Below are positions 34,622 to 45,469 of a DNA stretch of 45,738 bases, piece after piece. The DNA is taken from NCBI RefSeq assembly GCF_000003605.2, contig NW_003151255.1, positions 409,672 to 455,409 of the forward strand, read 5' to 3'. The stretch comes from Saccoglossus kowalevskii. Taxonomy: Eukaryota; Hemichordata; Enteropneusta; Harrimaniidae. The notes beneath the pieces were generated by a model. It was not told where the DNA came from, did not search any database, and saw only the letters and a program-made list of their open reading frames with translations. Made by a program: the position numbers and the translations under genes. Every line of letters begins with the position of its first letter. Position 1 is the first letter of the stretch.

Positions 34622-34752
34622 ATGCAGACAAGCGCCAGGGGTATACGCTTGTACATTTATGTTATTCTGAGAGACGGCCAAGCTGTTCAGCCTCTGAAAT
34701 ATCAAAGGTTTACTCCCCTGGAGGAGCTGCTCAACATTGGACTGCGCATGCA
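34622..34752 (+). CDS. possible coding exon of an unrecognised gene
   Basis: I do not recognise the protein with confidence. From ATG 34622 (A at -3) 43 codons plus 2 nt read MQTSARGIRLYIYVILRDGQ, then AVQPLKYQRFTPLEELLNIG and LRM, to a strong GTGAGT donor after 34752 (phase 2). The frame is open upstream to a stop near 34581, so an acceptor such as cccaaag at 34610 is also possible. The pattern of a strand, RDGQ, then PLEELL faintly recalls ubiquitin-like or doublecortin-type domains, but this is not enough to assign. A frame on the opposite strand is also open. No partner exon was found. Confidence 0.35.
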
Positions 34753-37504
34753 GTGAGTGTATGGCATGTGTAAACACTGGTACCGTATTTGGTTCATTAG
34801 TAAATGCTAAAAGACAGAGATGTGTTTATAAACAAAATGAGTTGAATTTCATTGTCACATGTTGCAATTATACCTGTACAGTACGTAACTTACCGGTAAC
34901 TTTTTTTTTTTTTTAAATTTGTTCGCACTCATGGATAGTTCCGAACATTGAATGGCACTGTTGTCTCTGATCCTGACATTATATAGAGTGCATGTTTGCC
35001 ACAGAATGTTTGAGACTACATGACAGGGATGTACAACCATCTCTCTATCAAATGGCAATTTATTGCGCTATTTTGTTGTCAACCAGGTCCGGCAAAACGC
35101 AAACTCCTGTGAACCTTAACCAAAGTTCCTCCAATGTAGCATCCATTAATGAATGAACTTTACTAATATTTGACTAGCTTTAATTTCCAGAAAAATTTCA
35201 AAATTGACTCGTAAGTACAAATTTCAATAATGTCACTGGTACACTAAATATTGCTGACGGGCTTTTAGTACAAACTTTTTGATTAAAATAATAGTAATTT
35301 TTAATCAAATGTTATTATTCCTAGGATAAATGTTCGTACAAGCGTGTACCCATGAACCTTTGCATTTTCAGTATGAGTTGAATAGCTTGGGACTCCATTC
35401 CTCCTTTTGCACAGATGACGCCCCCTGTGCTTTAACTTAGATACACAAACATTGTTGATTAATTAATTAATTGACTAATTATTATTCAACTAACCTAATA
35501 AATATGTAGAAATTTCAGATTTAGTTAACCACATTATTTTATATCACCATGTCAATAATGCACAGAAGGTCAAAAAGTCACATTTTAGTCATTTGGCCTC
35601 TCTGTATGATGCCTTTTGTGTTTCTGTAATAATTATACAAAAGTTTTTCTTAATTAATTGACAATGTAAACCACTGTTCACCTGCTGAGATGTACAGGTA
35701 CATGTACCTGCTCTGGGCAATATTGTCGTATGATGGGTACCACGGCAACATCGCAGTACATTGGAAGTTAGACTATGACTTAATAAGATGCAATAGAGCA
35801 TGTATCCATCTGTAATTATGGGTCGGTGAATTTCAGCTTTGAAGCTACTTTTGCTTCAGTACTTTTTATCATCACACTTCACTATAGCATTATTGATTTA
35901 ATATAAAAACGTTGTTATATGAATGAGTTTTTGTAGCTGCTTGGTAGGCCAAGTATGCACATTTTCATCTATTTTGGGATTCACTGTTTCTACATGAACG
36001 TACAACGTAATGAGTTCTCTACATTGCGTGTACATCTACTCACGCAACCATTGCATTATAAAGGTCTGGCCTCAAAATCGGTATTTGTAATAGCTTTCAC
36101 ATAGCAAGTTGAAAGTATTGAAGGATATTTCACGAGGTGTTTTTCACTATTTAAGACAAGGTTTAATCATTTATTCTATGTTATCAAAATTATATAATAC
36201 ACATTTTTTAGTTTGTTTTTCCAACTATCATACTTGCTTTTTTAGTAGCCATTGCAATTAGGAAAGTGACTAAGGTGCATCTGGCCAAAAGAAACCATAT
36301 TTTAATAAACCATGAACCAGCATAGAATAAATCCAATTTTTGGTCTTATTGCTTTTCTATTAAAGATGTGTTTGTTATCAACGTCAATTTTTGTCATCTT
36401 TCTTAAAACAAACCTTAATAATTTTTTTCACAAATTTTTCAATTACTTTCAGACAATGGTTAAAAAAATTAGATTCATCTAGTGCAAAGTTTACAAAGAA
36501 ATTTAAAAAAAAAAAAATTCTTACACACTCAAAAAGTTGCATCAAATTTTTGTCAAAGAAATTATGCATTTTATAAGGGTATTGCAACTCATATGGTATT
36601 CAAGGAGTGGTATATAATTACTGGTAGATATTAAAGATAAATTGCTAGATCATAGTATATACAGCGTTTAATTATACACAGTTGTCACTCAAACAGTTTG
36701 AGCCTTGGGGTCGTATTTTCCTCAGCTAATGAGTGGAAGTTAAAGGATTATATGTACATGGAATGTTCTGAATATAGTAAAAAACTATTCTCGATTGGTA
36801 ACATGTCTGCAAACTATTCATAGAGTGATCCAGGGTTATATCTGTTTTGATTGCAATAATCTTTTGAATGGTCGCATGCTGTTTTCTCATAGCTTTGAAT
36901 GTCTGGCTTTAACTTCTGTGTGTTACTGATATTCCTTGCATTATGGGAGAGAACTTCTCACTGTATATTATAGAAAGCTTGGTATTACACTGGAAACTCT
37001 GTTAAAATTAAGTGTCAACATTTTAATAGTATTGGGATTTATATCAATTATAATACATGTACCGGTATATAGAACTTTTTTCATCCCATGTCACTGAACA
37101 AATTTGAAGATAGAAAAAAAAAAAACAGTTAAAAAGTGCCAATTTTTATCATTTTTCTCAAAAATTGTCCGGTGACCCAATACAATTATCAGCATCCTAG
37201 TAAAAATGAAGGCATGAAGGAAATTACATACACATTTGGGTCTTCAATTTGACCCAAGTTTCCTTAATACTCGTGAATCAACCTTCCATCTTTATATGGC
37301 GTTCTCAGTCAGTGAATAAAAATTCCTGTAAATCCTGATGTAAAAAATACAGGAAGTTGTCGATCATTAAAAGTGATGTACTGGAAACAGAAGTCATTTA
37401 TCGGCGAAGTAAAAAAATATATTCACAGCTAAATATAACACACTGGCATACCCGGTGATGATTATATTCTACATAAATTTTGGAAATATAGTCATTTAAT
37501 TGTG
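34753..37504. other. stretch with no gene recognised
   Basis: Contains a 16-bp perfect palindrome CAGGTACATGTACCTG at 35695-35710 and a ZNF143-like word on the minus strand at 36934-36948. The paired open frames at 36384-36587 are low-complexity A/T sequence. Confidence 0.5.
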
Positions 37505-37706
37505 TACAGTAAAATTACTTTATTTTAGCTGGAATAAATTTTTGCTGAAAAGACATTTTTGTGTGTTTGGTATGGTATTTATTTTCACTGATTTTTGATG
37601 TAAGCTAGTAAAAAAGGTATATTCGCTGAGTGTTATTCTCACTGAATCATCCTTTCAGCGAAAATAGCGAAAATAAATTACAAGCGAAATAAAGTATTTA
37701 ACAGTG
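37505..37706 (-). mobile_element. palindromic MITE, copy C (inverted)
   Basis: Same element as copies A and B in the opposite orientation: it begins with the complement of their right end (TTTTAGCTGG...TTTTTGCTGAAAAGAC) and ends GCGAAATAAAGTATTTAACA. More diverged than copy B. Confidence 0.75.
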
Positions 37707-38275
37707 TAATATTCGGCAGTGCAATCAACATGTTGTCTAAATGTCTGTTACATTAAATTAAAAATTAAATTAAATTAAAAATATTTTCTGCTTATACACA
37801 TGAAATGATATAATAAAGTCATAAATTGAGGGAGAGTATAAATTTCAAAAAGTGCAAACTTATGTTTCTACACACTTTCAAGCATGTTTCTTGTCTGTGT
37901 TTTGGCTGTTTTTATAGAGTTTGTACAATGTGTACGTCCATGTCATATTTTAACACAATATATGTCATATCTAAAATAGAGACAGACGTTTTATTATAAT
38001 ATAAATTTTTACCATATTCTCACTTTACTATGCTCATGCTATTTTTAACACATATAATTTATGTTGTGATTTTAATTTGAGCATTACAAAATAAAATTTT
38101 ACCCCTCCCCCAAAACTGAACGACTTTCATTTCTTGTGTATCAATTTTAATTGCAATCTGATTACAATCTGATGTATGCTGTAGGCTCACTTTTTTTATT
38201 TTTTATATTTTCTTTATTTTTTGTTTTGGTTTTACTTACTAGTTAAGGCAACCAGCATAGATATTTAAAAAAAAT
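37707..38275. other. AT-rich stretch, nothing recognised
   Basis: A and T runs only. Confidence 0.5.
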
Positions 38276-38574
38276 TTAAAGAGCAGTGGTCGTCGCGCTG
38301 CACATGTGTGACATTTGTGTTGATATTCCCACAATCCAATGTGCTCTTCTAATAGAAATTACAAGTATGAGGTTTGGCCTGGGCGGGACTTGCACTAATT
38401 ACCACTGGTGACTGCTTCGATACTTTCCAATCACCTGAAAAAAATATCTAATTTAAGCTTGGTAACATCTCAGTTTGTACTTGTTGATCTGCGCAACAGT
38501 CAAGGTTTCCATCTTTGTTTATACGAGACACATATATCTCGCACATGCGTGGCACGACGACTACCGCCCTTTAA
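38276..38574. mobile_element. TTAA-flanked MITE, copy 2
   Basis: The 291-bp element 38280-38570 is flanked by TTAA at 38276-38279 and 38571-38574. Ends: AGAGCAGTGGTCGTCGCGC and (reverse strand) AGGGCGGTAGTCGTCGTGCC. The interior is collinear with copy 1 at 4331-4635, in the same orientation. No coding capacity. Confidence 0.85.
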
Positions 38575-38901
38575 AACTTAGTAAAGTCAGTCTTATCAAT
38601 AAATGATAGCCCCAAAGTTAAGTCGCTTTGATTTGCAACAATCGACGGTCCCTTTGTGAAGCGATGGCTTATTATTGTAGTCACTCACATGTGGGCAATG
38701 ATTTCTGTGAAAGAGATCGTGAAATATTACTATGTGATAGTTGTACATTTCATAAATGTGTTTATAACACTTTAAGCAACCCAAGGTCTGAAATAAAATA
38801 CCCGCTAACTAATTTTCTTGCTCGATTATACATAAGTTTATGAAGTTATCCAACCAAAGACAGAATAACGTGACAATTTCTTGTAAGCACTGACTGCATG
38901 A

Positions 38902-39165
38902 ATGCTTGTCATGCATGTGCACCAAGAAGGTGCTGATTGTGTTGGGTCTGCGTCAACTGTGGTTAAAGCCATATACCAAGATTTCCATGAAGCAAAAATA
39001 CATGAATCACCAGATGAGACATGGTGGTAATACAAAAGACAATTAGAGCATTTCATTGAACCTGTACTGAATGCAAGAGGCTGGGTACATTGTGGAGGTA
39101 GAGGTTATGCTAGGACAACTACATGTATTAAGTCATGTCACTTGATGATGTGGCATTTAATTTGA
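38902..39165 (+). pseudogene. coding-like frame broken by one stop
   Basis: I do not recognise the protein. From ATG 38902 the frame reads EGADCVGSASTVVKAIYQ, then DFHEAKIHESPDETWW, to a TAA at 39028-39030. It then stays open for 44 codons (YKRQLEHFIEPVLNARGW, VHCGGRGYARTTT) to 39165. Composition on both sides of the stop looks protein-like, as in a decayed gene or captured exon. No splice sites explain the stop. It could be chance; a different frame on the minus strand is also open here. Confidence 0.25.
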
Positions 39166-39464
39166 TCACATTGAATTGAGTCAGTAATCTTTATTTTTTA
39201 ATGCGATAACACTGTAAGTTAAAAGCCCTGTATTATGGTGCAGACCTACCTCGTAAACCTTTATAAAGTTCACACCATATATATAATTAAACAGGCCAAT
39301 GACTTTATGGTCGGATTCTTGTATTGTACTTCATTGAAATTCAGTTATTTTGCAACAACACGGTTTGGTTGTTTTTTTAAGAAACCCAATTGATGTACAT
39401 GCACATGTAGGAATATAGGAGGTATGTAAATGTACGGAAAAACAGCCATTGCAAGTGTCTCTGC

Positions 39465-39573
39465 GAGTTCACAATGGCAAAAAAACAGGTGATTGTGAGT
39501 TCACAATGGCAAATAACTAACAATTGAGAGTTTGCAATGGCAAAAAAACTGATGATTGAGAGTTCACAGTAAC
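39465..39573 (+). repeat. 31-32-bp tandem repeat, about 3.4 copies
   Basis: Units start GAGTTCACAATGGCAAA at 39465, 39497, 39528 (GAGTTTGCAATGGC) and 39560 (partial). The internal A-run and the GATTGA spacer vary slightly. Confidence 0.9.
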
Positions 39574-39667
39574 ACATAAAACAAAAGGCTGATTTGTATT
39601 GTTGAGCGTTGCTGTGGCGGTGGAAAAGAGAAAACAGTTTTGAAGCGTTGTGTGAACCATCAAAGGT

Positions 39668-39829
39668 ATGCCAACAGTCAACCAATGGTTCGGTAGATGT
39701 GAATTCACACAACCCTGCTGTTACATTGTACCAAACATGAAGTGGAGAGATTTGACACAGCATAATAATGTCAAACTCTTTTGCGAGGACGTTTCATTTG
39801 GTGAATTACTTGAGGAAAAAACGTTGTGA
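39668..39829 (+). CDS. short coding-like frame, unrecognised
   Basis: 53 codons from ATG 39668 to TGA, reading MPTVNQWFGRCEFTQPCC, then YIVPNMKWRDLTQHNN and VKLFCEDVSFGELLEEK. The peptide is balanced and not low-complexity. A second plus-strand frame (ENSFEALCEPSKVCQQ) is open over 39605-39740, so the evidence for coding is weak. Together with 38902-39165 this may be what is left of one gene. Confidence 0.22.
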   Translation: MPTVNQWFGRCEFTQPCCYIVPNMKWRDLTQHNNVKLFCEDVSFGELLEEKTL

Positions 39830-40313
39830 CAGGATGCAATTCACAGTGTTCCACAGAGTCATTGTATTCATAGTTCTAATGACAAAATGATCCAGAACGT
39901 GGCATGTAGTCTGCAGACAGCGACACGTTTTACCGGCAAACTGCACTGCAGTCTGAATCATTACAAATATAAAAACCTGGGCATCATTTTATTTTTGTTG
40001 TCCAGTTGGTCCATGGTCTAACCTATGATTGTCACAAAAATTTGAGTCAATTCAGTTCCCAGGGTTAGTTGTTAATTTTCCTTTCCTCTTTTGCTTCGCT
40101 CGATACTTTACAAATTGGAATTAAGAAATTTTGCAATTGTTTCCATAATGATTATATTTCATCTCATCTTCAGTTTAGCACAGTTCCATGAGCCAGGGAA
40201 TGCATGCTGTTTTTCATATGAAGTTTAACGTTACAAATTTATGAATAATTTCATTAAATTTACTGAGTTTCGAGTGTGATGCATGTTTTCATCAAATGCA
40301 ATGGGAATTTATC

Positions 40314-40522
40314 CCCCATAATGCATTGCACATGCAAATGCTCAGTCGGCGCAAAACTTGAATTACCTCCCATAATGCAATGTCATAAGCTCAGTAAATG
40401 CCAACCTTGAATTTTTCACCCACAATGCATTGCATAATATGCTCAGTAACATGCTCAGTAAATACAAACCTTAAATTTTTTACCCACAATGCTTTGCATA
40501 ATATGCTCAGTAGATGCAAAAC
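40314..40522 (+). repeat. four degenerate 50-65-bp units carrying ZNF143/Staf-like words
   Basis: Each unit begins with CCCATAATGCATTGC or a close variant (40314, 40369, 40419, 40483), followed by GCTCAGTAAATGC-AA and CCTTGAATTTTT. The leading word matches the known ZNF143/Staf consensus core CCCAnnATGCAnTGC. Binding is inferred only from the word. Confidence 0.65.
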
Positions 40523-40754
40523 ATAATGAAAAACATATTTCTTGATATAAAGTGTACCGATATGTTACAGTAGCGCATTTCACTTTTCAATTTTCTGAAA
40601 AATATGTGATTTTTCCCCACTTTTGCAGTTTGAAACTGACTAGGGAAAAAATGTAGTTATATCTGACTAGTACAAATCTAGTCATTTTGTCCAACTGCAA
40701 ATTTTGCGAATTCCAGGTCAATTCAATTATTAAGGTAGCACTTTTCAGTGGACC

Positions 40755-40856
40755 AATGGATTCCCAAACATCAACCGAGATCTTTGATCCCTTCATTAAA
40801 CTGCATGGATTCCCAAACATCAACTGAGATCTTTGATCACTTCATTAAACTGCATG
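40755..40856 (+). repeat. 49-bp tandem duplication
   Basis: ATGGATTCCCAAACATCAAC...CATTAAACTGC occurs twice with 49-bp spacing (TTCCCAAACA at 40761 and 40810). There are two differences between the copies (CCGAG/CTGAG, CCCTT/CACTT). Confidence 0.9.
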
Positions 40857-41095
40857 ATACAGGGTTAATTACATTGCATGCACCACTGGAAATACAGCCA
40901 ATTATCATCAATCTAAGTATAGCTCCTACTTTAACCTGTGATAATGATGATATTATAAAAATAATAACAGCATACCACTTCTAGAGATTCAGTTTATTAA
41001 ACTCTTGTGAATTGTGATGGTCTCTTGTACAGTGGCATTTAATACATGTATGTTAATTAATTAGATTTCACTTTATATATCCACATTTGCTATTT

Positions 41096-43032
41096 GGGTT
41101 GTGGTTTGCAGCTTGTCTTCACACGGGTTGTGGTTTGCAGCTTGTCTTCACATGGGTTGTGGTTTGCAGCTTGTCTTCACACGGGTTGTGGTTTGCAGCT
41201 TGTCTTCACACGGGTTGTGGTTTGCAGCTTGTCTTCACACGGGTTGTGGTTTGCAGCTTGTCTTCACACGGGTTGTGGTTTGCAGCTTGTCTTCACATGG
41301 GTTGTGGTTTGCAGCTTTTCTTCACCCGGGTTGTGGTTTGCAGCTTGTTTTCACACGGGTTGTGGTTTGCAGCTTGTCTTCACATAGGTTGCGGTTTGCA
41401 GCTTGTCTTCACATGGGTTGTGGTTTGCAGCTTGTCTTCACATGGGTTGTGGTTTGCAGCTTGTCTTCACATGGGTTGTGGTTTGCAGCTTGTCTTCACA
41501 TGGGTTGTGGTTCGCAGCTTGTCTTCACATGGATTGTGGTTTACAGCTTGTTTTCACATGGGTTGTGGTTTACAGCTTGTCTTTACATGGGTTGTGGTTT
41601 ACAGCTTGTCTTCACTTGGGTTGTGGTTTGCCACTTAAATTGTCTTCACAACGGTTGTGGTTTGTAGCTTGTGTTCACATGGGTTGTGGTTTCCCACTTG
41701 TCTTCACAACGGTTGTGTTTTGCAGCTTGTCTTCACATGGGTTGTGGTTTGCCACTTGTCTTCACAACGGTTGTGTTTTGCAGCTTGTCTTCACATGGGT
41801 TGTGTTTTGCAGCTTGTTTTCACATGGGTTGTGTTTTGCAGCTTGTCTTCACATGGGTTGTGGTTTACAGCTTGTCTTCACATGAGTTGAGGTTTGCACC
41901 TTGTCTTCACATGAGTTGTGGTTTGCACCTTGTCTTCACATGGGTTGTGGTTTGCACCTTGTCTTCACATGGGTTGTGGTTTGCACCTTGTCTTCACATG
42001 GGTTGTGGTTTGCACCTTGTCTTCACATGGGTTTATGTGGTATGCACCCTGTCTTCACATGGGTTGTGGTTTGCAGCTTGTCTTCACATGGGTTGTGGTT
42101 TGCAGCTTGTCTTCACACGGGTTGTGGTTTGCAGCTTGTCTTCACAGGGGTTGTGGTTTGCAGCTTGTCTTCACACGGGTTGTGGTTTGCAGCTTGTCTT
42201 TACACGGGTTGTGGTTTGCAGCTTGTCTTCACACGGGTTGTGGTTTGCAGCTTGTCTTCACACGGGTTGTGGTTTGCAGCTTTTCTTCACCCGGGTTGTG
42301 GTTTGCAGCTTGTTTTCACACGGGTTGTGGTTTGCAGCTTGTCTTCACATAGGTTGCGGTTTGCAGCTTGTCTTCACATGGGTTGTGGTTTACAGCTTGT
42401 CTTCACATGGGTTGTGGTTTGCAGCTTGTCTTCACATGGGTTGTGGTTTGCAGCTTGTCTTCACATGGGTTATGGTTTGCAGCTTGTCTTCACATGGGTT
42501 GTGGTTTGCAGCTTGTCTTCACATGGATTGTGGTTTACAGCTTGTTTTCACATGGGTTGTGGTTTACAGCTTGTCTTTACATGGGTTGTGGTTTACAGCT
42601 TGTCTTCACTTGGGTTGTGGTTTGCCACTTGTCTTCACAACGGTTGTGGTTTGTAGCTTGTGTTCACATGGGTTGTGGTTTCCCACTTGTCGTCACAACG
42701 GTTGTGTTTTGCAGCTTGTCTTCACATGGGTTGTGGTTTGCCACTTGTCTTCACAACGGTTGTGTTTTGCAGCTTGTCTTCACATGGGTTGTGTTTTGCA
42801 GCTTGTTTTCACATGGGTTGTGTTTTGCAGCTTGTCTTCACATGGGTTGTGGTTTACAGCTTGTCTTCACATGAGTTGAGGTTTGCACCTTGTCTTCACA
42901 TGAGTTGTGGTTTGCACCTTGTCTTCACATGGGTTGTGGTTTGCACCTTGTCTTCACATGGGTTGTGGTTTGCACCTTGTCTTCACATGGGTTGTGGTTT
43001 GCACCCTGTCTTCACATGGGTTGTGGTTTGCA
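41096..43032 (+). repeat. 29-bp minisatellite, about 67 copies, with duplicated higher-order block
   Basis: The unit is GGGTTGTGGTTTGC followed by AGCTTGTCTTCACAT, 29 bp. Variant units (CACCCGGG, ATAGGTTGCGG, TTCCCACTTG, GAGTTGAGG) occur in the same order twice, offset 965 bp on the left part and 989 bp on the right part. So the array is two copies of a block of about 33 units. The left block has a 5-nt insertion near 41636, and the right block has one more unit. Because 29 is not a multiple of 3 and the unit lacks stops on this strand, all three plus frames stay open for hundreds of codons. These frames are a by-product, not genes. The plus strand is strongly G/T-rich. Confidence 0.97.
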
Positions 43033-43984
43033 TAATTTATTCATACACATATACAATGTATACATGTATGTGCTATGTATTCTCTTCCATACTATCAGCC
43101 ATGCAGGAAGCCTTGTATATCTCTATATTTCCGAAAACTTTTAATTGTAAAAAAAAAAAAAAAGCAAAAAAAAAACATGCAGTCACATTGATTTTGAAAA
43201 CAAATTCATTTTCTGTTTAAATGTTATAAATGTTGAATATTATGTTTCTATCACTTGAGTTTGATGTGCGTTTTGAATTCTAAAGAATGCTGTCAGTTGC
43301 ATTACATCATATACTGTGTAGCAGTCAAAACATAATATTCATTTAAATTATTAAAGTTAAAAATGATTTGTCTGACCCTCTAAATAATTCATGATTTCAG
43401 GTAAAAACTGACATGTATTGCTCAGTTACTCTAAATGTAATTTTACACCCCGTAAATTGTACTTGTAATGGAAGCACTGGGATTTTCTTGCTGTTGAAAT
43501 TTCTCAGTTTAAAAAGAAAAGAAAAACATATCAGAACTGGAAATTATGTGAGTGGGAGATGTATAGGTAGGATAGTATTGTTAAAATAACTATCTCAGTT
43601 TTATAAATCATTATCTTGCCGATTATATTCAGTGTACACGCTGTGTAAGTATGTGACATGCCTCCGGCACACAGCGACTCTCTGTGCAAGTGCAGTTGTA
43701 ATGTCATACAAGGCTGTGGCATACTGAAATTCATCCTATTAAACTCAGTATTACATGCTAAATTTTACTTTCAAAATGCCTACATCTCACAGTGCCCTGT
43801 CCAACAATATGAGCTATCCCACAATGCAATGTTACCACCAAATTTTATCTGATGAAATAACTGTTCGTATGAAAGGAATCACTTTCACGTAGTCATAAAA
43901 GGAATAATATTTTGAACATGTCGAAAAAGAAACTTTCTTTTACCATACTTCCTCGATCATAAGCCCAGGACCTGAACATGTAAA
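43033..43984. other. non-coding stretch after the minisatellite
   Basis: AT-rich. One more ZNF143-like word (TCCCACAATGCAATG) lies near 43808-43822. No gene recognised. Confidence 0.5.
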
Positions 43985-44720
43985 ATCGAAATCGCACATT
44001 TTCACCATTGCGGACCCGGATCTCAGTTATGCATGGATGGATTTTGCTCAAATTTGGTACATACATTAAACATAATAGGACCTTGATGCACGTCATTTTT
44101 TTTTTTTGGATCGGGTTTGAAATGGCGTCCATTTTGTTTTAAAGAATTCAGTTCTGGATCCATATTTGAGACATGCCTGGATTGATCGAGTTCAAACTTC
44201 ACACACACAAGGTACATCATGTCACAAATATGTATGTGCATTTGTTTCATGATCTCATTAACGATAGCCAAATGGCGGCCGGTTTAAGGCCGAAAATGCA
44301 TTGAAATCGCACATTTTCACCATTCCGGACCCGGATCTCAGTTATGCATGGACGGATTTTGTTCAAATTTGGTACATACATTAAACATAATAGGACCTTG
44401 ATGCACGTCATTTTTTTTTTTGGATCAAGTTCGAAATAGCCGACTTGCGGCCATTTTGTTTTAAAGAATTCAGTTCTGGATCCGTATATGAGACATGTCT
44501 GGATTGATCAAGTTTAAACTTCACACACACATGGTACATCATGTCACAAATAGATATGTGCATTTGTTTCATGATCCGCTTAACAATAGCGGAATGATGG
44601 TCATTTTAAGGCCGAAAATGCATCAAAATCACGTATTTTCACAATTCCGGAACCGGATCTCAGTCATGCATGGATGGATTTTGTTCAAATTTAGTACAAT
44701 GTGTTGTACATATGCAGGTG
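43985..44720 (+). repeat. 315-bp repeat family, about 2.3 tandem units
   Basis: The landmark CGGACCCGGATCTCAGTTAT sits at 44011 and 44326, with a variant at 44648 (spacing 315 and 322). Each unit also holds TTCAAATTTGGTACATACAT, a T run, ATTTTGTTTTAAAGAATTC, TCTGGATC and TGCATTTGTTTCATGAT. A diverged copy is at 19343-19640. Confidence 0.9.
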
Positions 44721-44833
44721 CATTTCGAATCAGACCACTGAAAGTGGTCTGAGATTTCGGTCATTGAATGAATTTGAATGTATATGTCACTCAAATATGA
44801 ACGGAACGGGGACGTGTCATTGACAATGACTTG

Positions 44834-45010
44834 TTACAATATGATTTACATATCGTCTGAATTTATGGTTTATTTTCGTTTTGTGATGTTTTTGATCATA
44901 CACAAACTCTCAATGCAAAGCAATTTTCACCATGATGTTTTTCAGCACAATTTGACCTGAAACAACGTCCTTTGACCTAACAGGACACGTGTTTCACTTA
45001 CCAATCAAAA
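44834..45010 (+). repeat. dispersed repeat shared with 26499-26680
   Basis: Carries CTCTCAATGCAAAGCAATTT, GATGTTTTTCAGCACAATTT, GACCTGAAACAACGTCC and GGACACG in the same order as the 26.5 kb copy. Confidence 0.7.
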
Positions 45011-45469
45011 TGCTGTGTCGTACTGATAAAATTTATGTAATACAGAAGTGAATTACTGGGATGTTAAAATGCAGTCTATAGCACTGATTTTTTCCCCCCA
45101 AAACTGGTGATTCACAATACTCGAAAGGTAAACTGAGTGTAGAGGAAGTATTTAAACACTTTTTACGATAGTCTCAATGGACATGTTCAAGTAAAATGAT
45201 GTCCAATGACCAGGTTTCACAACTTGACAATCACATTTTTGGTGTTTAGAAAGCTACTACTCAAAGAAATATGAATCACTTCAGTATTGCAACAACGGGG
45301 TTCATCCTGAGTAAATAACAGAATAGAAAGTATGTGAACCACGTTGTGTACATGTACATTCGCCATGTGCTCTGAAATTAATGTTTTCTCATAAAAACAC
45401 AAACCAACTACGGTATCGATCAAGATTATTAGTCCCCGTTCGGACGAAGTCATCTTGTTTTTTGAAAAT
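45011..45469. other. stretch with no gene recognised
   Basis: Balanced to AT-rich sequence, no exon signals. Confidence 0.5.

Noticed and set aside
36384-36587. Open frames on both strands
   Set aside because: Low-complexity A/T sequence rich in Lys and Phe codons; no gene signals.
39377-39763. 128-codon minus-strand gene
   Set aside because: Much of it is the 31-32-bp tandem repeat (repeated FAIVNSQ-like peptide).
41096-43032. CRISPR-like array (29-bp repeated unit)
   Set aside because: Units abut with no unique spacers, and the DNA is eukaryotic.
41087-43220. Long plus-strand open frames (up to 402 codons) in three frames
   Set aside because: They are the 29-bp minisatellite read in all frames; the peptide is a 29-residue echo of the unit with no domain.
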